Of a stretch of DNA of 41,250 nt, positions 25,264 to 33,469 are shown piece by piece. The notes beneath the pieces were generated by a model, which ran no database searches, had not been told where the DNA came from, and saw only the letters and a program-made list of their open reading frames with translations. The stretch is from the NCBI GenBank assembly GCA_037625715.1, contig JASJHQ010000017.1:1-41250 (forward strand). Direction: 5' to 3'. The position numbers and the translations under genes were made by a program. Source of the stretch: JABAYQ01 sp018608925 (lineage in GTDB: Bacteria > Bacteroidota > Bacteroidia > Flavobacteriales > UBA7312). Every line of letters begins with the position of its first letter. Positions within the stretch are counted from its first letter, which is position 1.

Positions 25264-27312
25264 TTAATTGGCTGTTATTTCAAATTCTGTTCTTCTATTA
25301 TTTGCTTTTCCTTCTTTAGTATCGTTGCTATCCACTGGTCTTTGAGAACCATATCCTATAGCTGTAATTCGTGATCCGTCTACACTTCTACTTACTAAGT
25401 ACCCACGTACTGCTTCCGCCCTTCTTTGCGATAGTTTCTGGTTAGAAGCCACACTTCCTACATTATCGGTATGACCAGAGAGTTCTATCTTAAGACTTGG
25501 AACATCATTCATTAGCTGTATAAGGCGATCTAACTCAGGGTAAGAGTCTAACTTAACCTCAGCTCTTCCAGTATCAAAAAAGACGTTTCTTAGAGCAATT
25601 TTACTTCCTATATCAATGTTTTTCAACTCAATATCTTTGTTAATCATGTTATAAGATGATCCTTCTGGTAAGTTGAAGTTTTCCGAGTGAAACAAATAAC
25701 CATCCGCTTCTACAGAAATACCATAGTTTAATCCTGATGGTAAAGACAATAAAAACTTACCAGTAGCACTGTTAGAACGCATAACCGCATATTCATCACC
25801 GGTCTTGTTATCAAATATTTTTATTACTGCTTCTACAGGATTCTGTAGAAGTCCGTCTAGAATTCTTCCTTTAAATACGGTTAAACTATTGCTAGCATCA
25901 ACCTCAACTGTTTCAGGAATATAATTGTCTTCTATAGGAGAAGCTATACTGGCAATTAAATTATCTTCGGTAGTTACAAAAGGCAATTTATCCTCGCCCC
26001 AAAATGTTGCTTTATAAATATCCATTCCACCCATTCCATTACTTCTATTAGAAGAAAAATAAGCAAATTTTCCGCTTGCAGAAATAGTAAAATACAATTC
26101 GTCATAGGCGGTATTAATAGGATAACCTAAATTAATTGGAGGTCCCCATGCTTCTCTTTCGTCTTTATGGGTAACGAATATATCGTAACCACCTATTGAG
26201 CTATGGCCTTGCGAACTAAAATACATGGTGTTACCATCGGCAGTAATATAAACCGACCCTTCCTGAAAACCTGAATTCACATACTGACCAGCACTTTGGC
26301 CTTTACCCCAAAACTTTTCTTGTGGATCTTTTTTACCACTAAAAAATATGTTCTTATCTCCTCCATACCCTCCGTCAGTTACATAATAAACCTTAATGTC
26401 TTCTGGGTCATAAGAAGCGAAAGTTTCGTTGAATTCGGTATTAACAATTTTAGACATTTTAATTTTTGGCTCCGACCATTTTGTTCCTTCTAATTTAGAT
26501 TGGAAAATATCGGTCTGACCATCTATATCTTTAAACAATAAAATTCGCTGGCCATCATAAGCCAAACCACTAGCAATATCGTCTACATCAGAGTTAAGCT
26601 CTCGAATAGGATTTACTCCTACCCATTTTCTTTTTTGTTTTGCCGACTTATAAATATCCATATTTCCAGCTCTATCGCTAGAAATAATAATTTCAGAAGC
26701 ATCGGCATTTATACAAGGAGAGATGTCATCTAATTCCGAATTTAAGGACTTAACGTTATCAACCCAAACCCTTCTTTCTACTGCAAAAATTTCGGCACCA
26801 CTCTTACATTCCTTAATGTGCTTTCTGTTAAGCTTTTTATAAATTTCTAATTCCTTATCATCTGCTAATGATCCGTACTTTAAAAAGAAATCTATTCCAG
26901 CTTCAAAATCTCTATCGAGTTGAGATGCTTTTCCTAAAAGAAAATATAGAAACGGCTCAGCATCCTCACTATTTAACTCGAGAGACTTATCTAAAAAAGC
27001 TTTGGCTTTATAAGGCTCGTTAGTATATAAATAAGCATTTCCCATTTTTTGGTTCAAGACCGAACTGTTAGGATTAAAATCATAGGCCGATTGATAAAAT
27101 TCTATCGCTTTTGAAAAGTTTTCTCCAGCAAAAATCATTAGCAATACCTCTTGGTTTCCTAATTCTAAAAACTCATCCCCTTTTTCTATATTATCCACCG
27201 CAGATTTATATCCGTCTTTATCATCTTTAAAATTTGACTTTTTAAACGCTATGTCTTGGGCTAAAAGTGCTCCACTAAACAGTACTAAAACAATTGTAAC
27301 TAAATTCTTCAT
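25264..27312 (-). CDS. OmpA-family protein with TPR, PD40 propeller and regulatory-like domains (PorE-like)
   Basis: A 682-residue exported protein (signal MKNLVTIVLVLFSGALLAQ). Its parts in order are TPR-like helices (about 35-150), a WD40-like PD40 propeller (about 195-440, with repeats such as SSDRAGNMDIYKS and FSSNRSNGMGGMDIYKA), a carboxypeptidase-regulatory-like domain (about 485-565) and an OmpA C-terminal peptidoglycan-binding domain (about 575-682, with SGHTDNVGS, LSQRRAEAV and NNRRTEFEI). This order matches PorE of Porphyromonas gingivalis, which links the T9SS to peptidoglycan. Many Bacteroidota have paralogues with this layout, so PorE identity is not proven. It lacks the lipobox of P. 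gingivalis PorE. Its start overlaps the TPR gene stop (TAATG). Confidence 0.88.
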   Translation of the reverse strand: MKNLVTIVLVLFSGALLAQDIAFKKSNFKDDKDGYKSAVDNIEKGDEFLELGNQEVLLMIFAGENFSKAIEFYQSAYDFNPNSSVLNQKMGNAYLYTNEPYKAKAFLDKSLELNSEDAEPFLYFLLGKASQLDRDFEAGIDFFLKYGSLADDKELEIYKKLNRKHIKECKSGAEIFAVERRVWVDNVKSLNSELDDISPCINADASEIIISSDRAGNMDIYKSAKQKRKWVGVNPIRELNSDVDDIASGLAYDGQRILLFKDIDGQTDIFQSKLEGTKWSEPKIKMSKIVNTEFNETFASYDPEDIKVYYVTDGGYGGDKNIFFSGKKDPQEKFWGKGQSAGQYVNSGFQEGSVYITADGNTMYFSSQGHSSIGGYDIFVTHKDEREAWGPPINLGYPINTAYDELYFTISASGKFAYFSSNRSNGMGGMDIYKATFWGEDKLPFVTTEDNLIASIASPIEDNYIPETVEVDASNSLTVFKGRILDGLLQNPVEAVIKIFDNKTGDEYAVMRSNSATGKFLLSLPSGLNYGISVEADGYLFHSENFNLPEGSSYNMINKDIELKNIDIGSKIALRNVFFDTGRAEVKLDSYPELDRLIQLMNDVPSLKIELSGHTDNVGSVASNQKLSQRRAEAVRGYLVSRSVDGSRITAIGYGSQRPVDSNDTKEGKANNRRTEFEITAN

Positions 27313-28409
27313 TATTCGCAGTTATTTATATAATACTCTCTTCCTTTAGAAACACCTAAGTCACTGGCTTTTTGCCAATCTTCACAAGCTCCATCTACAT
27401 CTCTTAGCATTTCTCTTGAAATCCCTCTATTTAAATAAGCTATTCCGTTGGATATGTTTAACTCTATTGCTTTATTTAGATCAACTAAAGCAACGGTATA
27501 CTTTTTTTGAAGTTGTAAAACAGCAGCTCTATTTACAAGAGCTAAAGAGTAATTTGGATTAATATCAATTGCTTTGTTAAAATCTGATATTGCTTTATCA
27601 TAATCTTTAGCTTCAAAATACATAGAACCTCTATTGTTAAATGCAATTTCGTAGCCAGAATCATTAGTAATTGCTTTAGAATAAGCTACTAACGCACCAT
27701 CTATATCGCCAGACCTTTTTAAAGCACTTCCAAGGTTATTATAAAGAAATGACTGAGGGTCAATAGAAATAGCCTTGTTATAATCTAGTATTGCAGAACT
27801 ATAGTTTTCTAATGCTCTGTAGCTACTTGCTCTATCATTATAAGCATACGTATATTGGCCATCAATTTTAATAGCTTGACTATAACTATCTATAGCCTTC
27901 TGGTATTCTTTATCTAAATACTGAAGGACTCCTAATTGATAGAAAGCTTTAGCGTTAGAAGGGAAAATCTGATTGATTTCTTGAAACCCACTTTTAGCCT
28001 CTTGAGTTTGTTTGTTTAAACTAAAATAAGTTGCTTTCTGGAAAAGAGCATCTACGTTGGTAGAATCTAAAACAAAAACCTGAGCCATATCAGCTATTGC
28101 CTCATCAAATCGGTTTAGCTCTTTGTAGCAAACTGCTCTATTATAGAAAGCATTAACATATAAGGAATCAATATCTAACACCTCGGAATACGATTCTATA
28201 GCAGGAGCATATTCTTTATTACCAAAAAAGTCGGTTGCTATATTATAGGTTTCTTGTAAAAGCTGTAAATTTTCGTTGGACTGATTAATTGCTGCAATAG
28301 AATCTCTAAAACTAATCTCCTGAGTAGTAAGTAAAGAATCTGCTTGAGTTTGAGCAAATAATGAGAGCGAGAAAAAAAGACAAGCTAGTGAAATAGAAAT
28401 TTTTTTCAT
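27312..28409 (-). CDS. Exported tetratricopeptide-repeat protein
   Basis: A 365-residue protein with a signal peptide (MKKISISLACLFFSLSLFAQ) and about eight tandem TPR units from residue 60 to 350, recognisable by repeated A-x-x-x-Y/F-N-R-A and KAIxID/DYxKAI patterns. The last unit ends in DVDGACEDWQKASDLG, a common close of periplasmic TPR arrays in this phylum. TPR proteins act as protein-binding scaffolds; the partner here is probably the PorE-like protein whose ATG overlaps this stop codon by one base (TAATG). The upstream 76-nt gap to the CDGSH gene holds no clear -7 box or terminator. Confidence 0.9.
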   Translation of the reverse strand: MKKISISLACLFFSLSLFAQTQADSLLTTQEISFRDSIAAINQSNENLQLLQETYNIATDFFGNKEYAPAIESYSEVLDIDSLYVNAFYNRAVCYKELNRFDEAIADMAQVFVLDSTNVDALFQKATYFSLNKQTQEAKSGFQEINQIFPSNAKAFYQLGVLQYLDKEYQKAIDSYSQAIKIDGQYTYAYNDRASSYRALENYSSAILDYNKAISIDPQSFLYNNLGSALKRSGDIDGALVAYSKAITNDSGYEIAFNNRGSMYFEAKDYDKAISDFNKAIDINPNYSLALVNRAAVLQLQKKYTVALVDLNKAIELNISNGIAYLNRGISREMLRDVDGACEDWQKASDLGVSKGREYYINNCE

Positions 28410-28485
28410 TCTTATTTATTTTTTATAAATGTAATTGAGAATTGTTTTCAAACTAAATTAATGACGATAAGTTTTCAAGATGTTT

Positions 28486-28674
28486 TTAAGATTTCCAAAG
28501 CGATGAACTCAATTCGACTTCCACATCTGTATCTACTACTATTTTTAAAGACTTATAGTTAGTATTGTTTTTTTGATTGTAGTCTCTATGTTCGTTGTCG
28601 CAGTATGGTAAAGAAAGACTCAAACCACATGTACATAAGCTGTACTTCTTTCCTTTTGCTAATGATAGCTTCAT
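28486..28674 (-). CDS. CDGSH-type iron-sulfur domain protein
   Basis: A 62-residue protein with one CDGSH-type 2Fe-2S site: Cys14, Cys16, Cys25 and His29 in CTCGLSLSLPYCDNEHR, the exact 3Cys-1His spacing of the family. The CDGSH core itself reads CDNEH, so only the ligands and the Asp are kept. Such proteins carry redox-active clusters, but the bacterial roles are poorly known. The frame is open further upstream (to 28737) inside the preceding T9SS gene, but a perfect AAGGAGGT sits 7 nt before the ATG at 28672-28674, which decides the start. It follows the T9SS cargo stop by 16 nt and is probably cotranscribed with it. Confidence 0.85.
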   Translation of the reverse strand: MKLSLAKGKKYSLCTCGLSLSLPYCDNEHRDYNQKNNTNYKSLKIVVDTDVEVELSSSLWKS

Positions 28675-28681
28675 AGTAGTG

Positions 28682-28689
28682 ACCTCCTT
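28682..28689 (-). promoter_or_regulatory. Full Shine-Dalgarno sequence of the CDGSH gene
   Basis: On the reverse strand this reads AAGGAGGT, complementary to the usual 16S rRNA 3' end, with a 7-nt spacer to the ATG at 28674. Such strong sites are uncommon in Bacteroidota, where most genes lack them, and I see no other equally strong and well-placed one in this window. Confidence 0.75.
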
Positions 28690-28690
28690 T

Positions 28691-29935
28691 TTACTCATCT
28701 TTAATAATCTTAAAATTTTGAATTCCTTTTTGATCAATCACCCTTATGGTATATAAACCCTTCTCTACACCTGCTAAATCGAGCTGAAAACTGTTGTTTT
28801 TCATGACTTCCATTATTTTCTTTCCTTGCAAGTTAAATACTTGAATAGTAGAAGCCTCCTCTGTTTCTATATTAAAATACCTATTACTAGGGTTAGGATA
28901 AAGCCGAATAGTCGATTGTAATTCTTCCACATCACTTATGTTAAATGTGTCGATATTATAACTGAATTCTATTTTTTTACAATTATTTTTAGAGAAAATA
29001 GAAAGCTCAACCGTATACGTTTGATTTATTTCATAAGAATGAAAGACACTATCAAGATCGGAAAACTGACCATCGCCAAAATCCCAATATATAGAATCGT
29101 AATTAGATGCCTCTACAATAAAATCATATCCATCAATTTCTGTACGATTTAACTCTACATTCTGAACATCAAATAAATTCCAGACCTCCGTGCTATCTAA
29201 AACAACAGAACTAGCAATAGCCTGTAAGTTTAGCACATCCGCACTGTCTAAGCCTAGAGGGAAAAAATCAGAGCCCACACAAGATTTTTTAAAAATAGAA
29301 GAGTAAAATACGCAAGCGCTAAGATAAGAACCAGCTAAATTAGGATGACTCTCATCTCCAATATATAATTCGAAATCTGGATTTTGCTCTATGCTTTTCT
29401 TCCAAGCCATTCCTACTGGCGATACCGAACTATTATTATCGAATCCCATTTCTAAATAAGAATTTCTTAATCTGCTTTGCATTCCTAAGTAAGTTGCTAC
29501 TGGAGGATAACCTACTCCGACTTGGGCATCTCCATTTTTTCGTCCCCAAGTCATAAAAAACATTGGCTCACTGCAGCTATCGTTTGCTAATACGGATTCA
29601 ACCAAAGATTGTGCGTAAGGATAGGTTTGCTGCTCTACTTGAGAAGGAGAAAAACTTGGCTCCTGACTCTGAGCTTGCATAACTACATAATCCCACTTTT
29701 GTTGATTAAGCAATTGTAAGCTAGAAGAATTTTGGGCTGCATGGTCTTCCAACTTCCATCCGCCCGGCGTGTTAGATGTTGGGTTTAAAGTATCGTCTAG
29801 ACTAAGTGCTATTTGGGAAATTAAATTAGGCATATTATTATAAAAGGTATAAGAATTACCTAGAAACAAGACATCGTAATTTTGAGCAAATAAAGAAATA
29901 GGAAAGAAAAATAAGAATGCAATTTTAAATTTCAT
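28691..29935 (-). CDS. T9SS cargo: SGNH-hydrolase-like (DUF4886-type) domain, PKD domain, sorting domain
   Basis: A 414-residue secreted protein. A signal peptide (residues 1-18) is followed by an SGNH-hydrolase-like domain with block I FLGNSYT (24-30, Ser28) and block V DESHPNLAG (194-202, Asp194 and His197), resembling the DUF4886 group. A PKD-type domain (about 245-310, with YWDFGDG) and a T9SS type A sorting domain (about 340-414, with LYPNPSNRYF) close the protein. It may be an esterase or a deacetylase on the cell surface; the substrate is unknown. It has its own -7 box and is followed after 16 nt by the CDGSH gene. Confidence 0.88.
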   Translation of the reverse strand: MKFKIAFLFFFPISLFAQNYDVLFLGNSYTFYNNMPNLISQIALSLDDTLNPTSNTPGGWKLEDHAAQNSSSLQLLNQQKWDYVVMQAQSQEPSFSPSQVEQQTYPYAQSLVESVLANDSCSEPMFFMTWGRKNGDAQVGVGYPPVATYLGMQSRLRNSYLEMGFDNNSSVSPVGMAWKKSIEQNPDFELYIGDESHPNLAGSYLSACVFYSSIFKKSCVGSDFFPLGLDSADVLNLQAIASSVVLDSTEVWNLFDVQNVELNRTEIDGYDFIVEASNYDSIYWDFGDGQFSDLDSVFHSYEINQTYTVELSIFSKNNCKKIEFSYNIDTFNISDVEELQSTIRLYPNPSNRYFNIETEEASTIQVFNLQGKKIMEVMKNNSFQLDLAGVEKGLYTIRVIDQKGIQNFKIIKDE

Positions 29936-29963
29936 GAGAAATGATTTTATTCAATTAACTAAA

Positions 29964-29971
29964 CAAATATA
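29964..29971 (-). promoter_or_regulatory. Putative -7 promoter box (TATATTTG) of the SGNH/T9SS gene
   Basis: On the reverse strand TATATTTG matches TAnnTTTG, 28 nt upstream of the ATG at 29935. A TTG at 29986-29988 is a possible -33 element with a short 14-bp spacer. Confidence 0.4.
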
Positions 29972-30019
29972 AATTTTTAAGACGACAAAAAATTGCCAAA
30001 TGTTAAACAACAAAATGAT

Positions 30020-30027
30020 TACTTTTG
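30020..30027 (+). promoter_or_regulatory. Putative -7 promoter box (TACTTTTG) of the CsgG-like lipoprotein gene
   Basis: TACTTTTG matches TAnnTTTG and ends 4 nt before the ATG at 30032, predicting a leaderless transcript. It also argues against a longer reading that would begin at a TTG at 29993. Confidence 0.45.
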
Positions 30028-30031
30028 TCCG

Positions 30032-31420
30032 ATGAACAAGTTATATTTTGCATTTCTATTATTCCTTTCCTTTAGTATCATTTCTTGCAATGGGGTAAAG
30101 TCTTTAACTAAAAAAGGAGATAAAGCTTTTGAAAAAGCACAATTCGAAAAAGCCGTTGAGTTATATTTTTCTGCTCTTGAAAAAGACAAAGAATATAGCC
30201 TTGCTAAAACAGGACTTAAAAATAGTGGTCAACGTTTAGTAAATAATCATCTAGACCAATTTTTTAAAACTAAAAATTTCGGAGAAAACAGAAAAGCTAT
30301 TTACCACTATCGAGATGCTTCTCGCTTAAGTGAAAGATGTAGCCGAATGAACGTTTCTTTAGACATACCTACTCAATACACTTCTGATTACAATGTTTTG
30401 ACAAACGAATATGTAGCAGAGCAATATGACAAAGGGATGAAATTACTTCAAAATGAGGCCTTTCTAGAAGCTGAAAATACGTTTAGAGAAATTAAACTTC
30501 TAAAGCCAAATTATAAAGATGTAGATGACTTAGAAAAAGTTGCAGAGTTTGAGCCAAAATATCGAATGGCAATAAGTTATTTGCAAAACGATAAATTTAG
30601 ATCAGCTTATGCTCAGTTTAATAAAATTGCGAGCAACTACAAAGACACTAAAGCTAAAAAGCAACTTTGCCTAGAGGCAGGAATGATAACAATAGGTTTT
30701 GTAGATTTTAAAAACGGAACTAGAAACAAAGGCGGAGAAGCAGCAATATCGGCTTATCTGTTTAACGAATTAACTAAATTAAACAATCCGTTTATTAAAG
30801 TAATTGACAGAAGCCTAACTTCTACCATAATTGACGAGCAAGTCTTGGCATTAAGCGGACAAACATCCGAATCAACTTCTGCAAACGCTGGCCAACTAAT
30901 TGGAGCTAAAGCAATATTATCCGGGAACTTAATTACTTACACTAAGAAATCAGATAAACTAAGCGAAACCATTAAGAAAGCATGGTTTGAACGACTAATC
31001 AAGAAGTACAACGAAGAAACCGAAAAGCATTTTTACATAAAAGAATACGACAAGGTAAAATACAAAGAATACTACGGAATGAACCAAGTTAGTGTAGGGT
31101 TTCAATACCAACTGACTTCTACAGAAACTGGGGAAATATTATTAAACGGAATTATAAAGCTTAACGAATCTGATAAAGTAAATTTCGCTACTGCAAATGT
31201 TAATTACAATAAATTAATGCCTGGAAATTGGAAATGGCAAAACAAAGCACACGAAGATGATTTTGTTTCTTCAAACTTAGGTGAAAAAAGAAATCTAAGA
31301 AATTTGTTTAAGAATAAAAAAAGCTTGTTAACCATCGATCAACTAAACGACAAGATTTATAAATCTACTGCTTCTCAAATCAGTGGAAAAATAAATAATT
31401 ACAATCCCGAAAATGAATAG
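30032..31420 (+). CDS. Lipoprotein with TPR-like repeats and a CsgG-like domain
   Basis: A 462-residue lipoprotein (signal MNKLYFAFLLFLSFSIISC, Cys19). Residues about 24-210 form TPR-like helical pairs (GDKAFEKAQFEKAVELYFSAL; KFRSAYAQFNKIASNYKD). From about 217 a CsgG-like domain begins: MITIGFVDFKNGTRNKGGE, FIKVIDRSLTSTIIDEQ, then IGAKAILSGNLITYT, the strand-helix pattern of CsgG/HfaB-type proteins. A further 160 residues follow. CsgG proteins form outer-membrane export channels, but many Bacteroidota relatives are only CsgG-fold lipoproteins. The ATG at 30032 is chosen over an upstream TTG because it gives the lipobox. It overlaps the next lipoprotein gene by 8 nt. Confidence 0.85.
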   Translation: MNKLYFAFLLFLSFSIISCNGVKSLTKKGDKAFEKAQFEKAVELYFSALEKDKEYSLAKTGLKNSGQRLVNNHLDQFFKTKNFGENRKAIYHYRDASRLSERCSRMNVSLDIPTQYTSDYNVLTNEYVAEQYDKGMKLLQNEAFLEAENTFREIKLLKPNYKDVDDLEKVAEFEPKYRMAISYLQNDKFRSAYAQFNKIASNYKDTKAKKQLCLEAGMITIGFVDFKNGTRNKGGEAAISAYLFNELTKLNNPFIKVIDRSLTSTIIDEQVLALSGQTSESTSANAGQLIGAKAILSGNLITYTKKSDKLSETIKKAWFERLIKKYNEETEKHFYIKEYDKVKYKEYYGMNQVSVGFQYQLTSTETGEILLNGIIKLNESDKVNFATANVNYNKLMPGNWKWQNKAHEDDFVSSNLGEKRNLRNLFKNKKSLLTIDQLNDKIYKSTASQISGKINNYNPENE

Positions 31421-32768
31421 ATTATTACTCCCATTAGCATTTTTATTTGCTTTTTGTGGCACCACAAAAAAAGTAGAAGAACCCATTAACATTGCTCCTG
31501 CCTGGGTGCAAAACTACCCTGTAATTGAAGGATATTATGTTGGCATAGGAATTGCCGACAAAAGCACGCATCCTGAAGAATTTATTCAGGTTGCTCAACA
31601 AAATGCATTACAAAACCTAAGCACACAGATAAAAGTAAATATTGCTACCGAATCTGTTTTTCTACAAATGGAAAGAGAGTACGGATTTGAAGAGGAGTTT
31701 AAATCTAACATAAAGATTAAAGCAGACGAATATATCGAAGGATACGAAATGGCCGGAACTTTTACTCAAAAAAACGAGTACTGGGTCTATTACCGTTTAA
31801 ACATTGAAAAGCACAATGAGATTCAGGAAGCTAGAAAATTTGAAGCTATGGAGTTATCTAAAAGCTATTTAAACGAGGCTAATGATTCTTATAATAAACC
31901 ACAAGAAAGATATATCAATTTCGTTAGTGCTCTAAGCATATTGAAACCTTATTTAAGCGATCCCCTATATACCGAATACGATAGAAAAAATGTCTTTTTA
32001 GGAAACGAAATCATCTCTAGTTTTCGATCTTTTGTTGACGATTTTAGAATGAAATACGTAGGTAAAAAAATTAAGGTAATGATTGGCGATGAAGTTGGGG
32101 ACATAAAAATCCAAGTTAACCATAACCAACAGCCTTTAAAAAATGTTAAGCTTAATATAAGCTCCTCTATTATGCAAGTAGAAAAGTTTAGCGAAACAAC
32201 TGATGAAAACGGAATTTTCACAGTAATAGTTCCTAAAATAACTTCTGCAGAAGCTATTCAGAAAATGTTTGTCAGTATTAATTTTGAAGACTGGATTAAC
32301 GAATCTACTAGTGATGAATTTATTAAGAAATTAATAGAGAGCATACAAACCCATCAAATTAACATACCAGCATACGTTTACACCCCTAACATCTATGTGG
32401 TGTCTCAAGAGAAGCATTTCAATAAAGAAAAAGTAAGTACGGAATTAAAATTTGCAGCAGAATCTGCATTAAACAAATTAGGCTTCACTGCAGTGAGTAA
32501 CAAAAAAGATGCTGATCTATTTATGAGCATCTTCTCAAATACAGAAAAGGGCCAAGTTATAAATGGTCAAAAAATGTTTACAGCATACCTTAACCTTACT
32601 ATACAAGTTAAAGACAATAACGATTTGATTGTTTTTAGCGATCAGGTTAATAAAATTAAAGGAATCCAATTAGATATAGAATCAGCTAATTCGGACGCTT
32701 ACAAAGGCGCTAAAGAAGAAATTGAGAATACTGTTATTCCAAACTTTGTTAATTCGTTTGTAAAATAA
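31413..32768 (+). CDS. LPP20-like lipoprotein
   Basis: A 451-residue lipoprotein (signal MNRLLLPLAFLFAFC, Cys15). The segment YYVGIGIADKSTHPEEFIQVAQQNAL with the following LSTQIKV is the start typical of LPP20-family domains, which have a conserved small-residue GIG and an alpha-helix. The central part is helical and the C-terminal part (about 220-451) is beta-rich, with AESALNKLGF and a final KGAKEEIENTVIPNFVNSF. No enzyme motif is visible. It is coupled with the CsgG-like gene through an 8-nt overlap and ends at a bidirectional terminator shared with another LPP20-like gene. Confidence 0.8.
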   Translation: MNRLLLPLAFLFAFCGTTKKVEEPINIAPAWVQNYPVIEGYYVGIGIADKSTHPEEFIQVAQQNALQNLSTQIKVNIATESVFLQMEREYGFEEEFKSNIKIKADEYIEGYEMAGTFTQKNEYWVYYRLNIEKHNEIQEARKFEAMELSKSYLNEANDSYNKPQERYINFVSALSILKPYLSDPLYTEYDRKNVFLGNEIISSFRSFVDDFRMKYVGKKIKVMIGDEVGDIKIQVNHNQQPLKNVKLNISSSIMQVEKFSETTDENGIFTVIVPKITSAEAIQKMFVSINFEDWINESTSDEFIKKLIESIQTHQINIPAYVYTPNIYVVSQEKHFNKEKVSTELKFAAESALNKLGFTAVSNKKDADLFMSIFSNTEKGQVINGQKMFTAYLNLTIQVKDNNDLIVFSDQVNKIKGIQLDIESANSDAYKGAKEEIENTVIPNFVNSFVK

Positions 32769-32794
32769 AAAAGACCCTTAAAAGGGTCTTTTTT
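32767..32794. terminator. Bidirectional rho-independent terminator
   Basis: AAGACCCTT (32771-32779) pairs with AAGGGTCTT (32782-32790), flanked by A-run and T-run. It lies between convergent lipoprotein genes and overlaps the last bases of the forward stop codon. Confidence 0.9.
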
Positions 32795-32814
32795 ATTAAG
32801 TATTTTGATAAATA

Positions 32815-33387
32815 TTAGTTATTTAAATTAGCCATTTCAGCTTCAAAAATATCTTTAAATTTCTGATAGTTATAATCAGCCTTTATCTTTTCATCCTTAG
32901 AAAGTCTTTCGTTGTACTTCATTGCCAATTTATCAGCAGAAAGTTCTAATGCTAAATATGCTTTGAATTTACCTTCACTAGTTTTAGTGAATTTTTCACA
33001 AATCTTAATTGCTCCAGACAATTCTTGGTTAACTATAGTACGAGCCATTTCATTGAAAGTCTCTGTAACTTCTTCTTTATTGTTAAACTCAGTAGAGTTA
33101 ACATAATTATCGCCAACAATTTTCATTGTAGAACTAATTGTTTTAGCTAATTCCGATTGAGCATTTGATCGTGCTTTTTTCTTAGCTGTCATTTGATCTA
33201 AACTTTCACCAATTCCACTAGAACGGAATGTTTTCTTATCAGAAAAGAATTCTGATCCAGAACAATACTGTTCAATTAAAACTTCTCCTTGATCTTTTGG
33301 AGACAAACCAACTTCTTCTTTACTTTTACATGAGAAAATCATTAAAGTGGAAAGAAACATTACTAAATACAAATTCGATGTTTTCAT
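32815..33387 (-). CDS. Small LPP20-family lipoprotein
   Basis: A 190-residue lipoprotein (signal from MKTSNLYLVMFLSTLMIFSC, Cys20). The mature part has SSGIGESLDQMTAKKKARSNAQSELAKTI (split: SSGIGESLDQM, then AKKKARSNAQSELAKTI), the LPP20 pattern of a GIG motif followed by a helix rich in Ala and Lys, then a long helical stretch and KFKAYLALELSADKL. The function is unknown; LPP20 relatives are surface or periplasmic lipoproteins. The frame continues 20 codons upstream without a signal, so the ATG at 33385-33387 is chosen. It is convergent with the larger LPP20-like gene across a terminator. Confidence 0.85.
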   Translation of the reverse strand: MKTSNLYLVMFLSTLMIFSCKSKEEVGLSPKDQGEVLIEQYCSGSEFFSDKKTFRSSGIGESLDQMTAKKKARSNAQSELAKTISSTMKIVGDNYVNSTEFNNKEEVTETFNEMARTIVNQELSGAIKICEKFTKTSEGKFKAYLALELSADKLAMKYNERLSKDEKIKADYNYQKFKDIFEAEMANLNN

Positions 33388-33469
33388 TTTTTTTATCCTT
33401 TTAAATTGAGCGATAAAATTAAACTTTTTTTTATCATATTTGTACAATAACCTTTAATCACAACCAAAC

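Noticed and set aside
25800..26700. Repeated short motifs in the OmpA-family gene as a DNA repeat
   Set aside because: They are the degenerate PD40 propeller blades at protein level and are not conserved as nucleotide repeats.
27350..28300. Periodic pattern that might suggest a tandem DNA repeat
   Set aside because: It reflects 34-residue TPR units that have diverged at DNA level.
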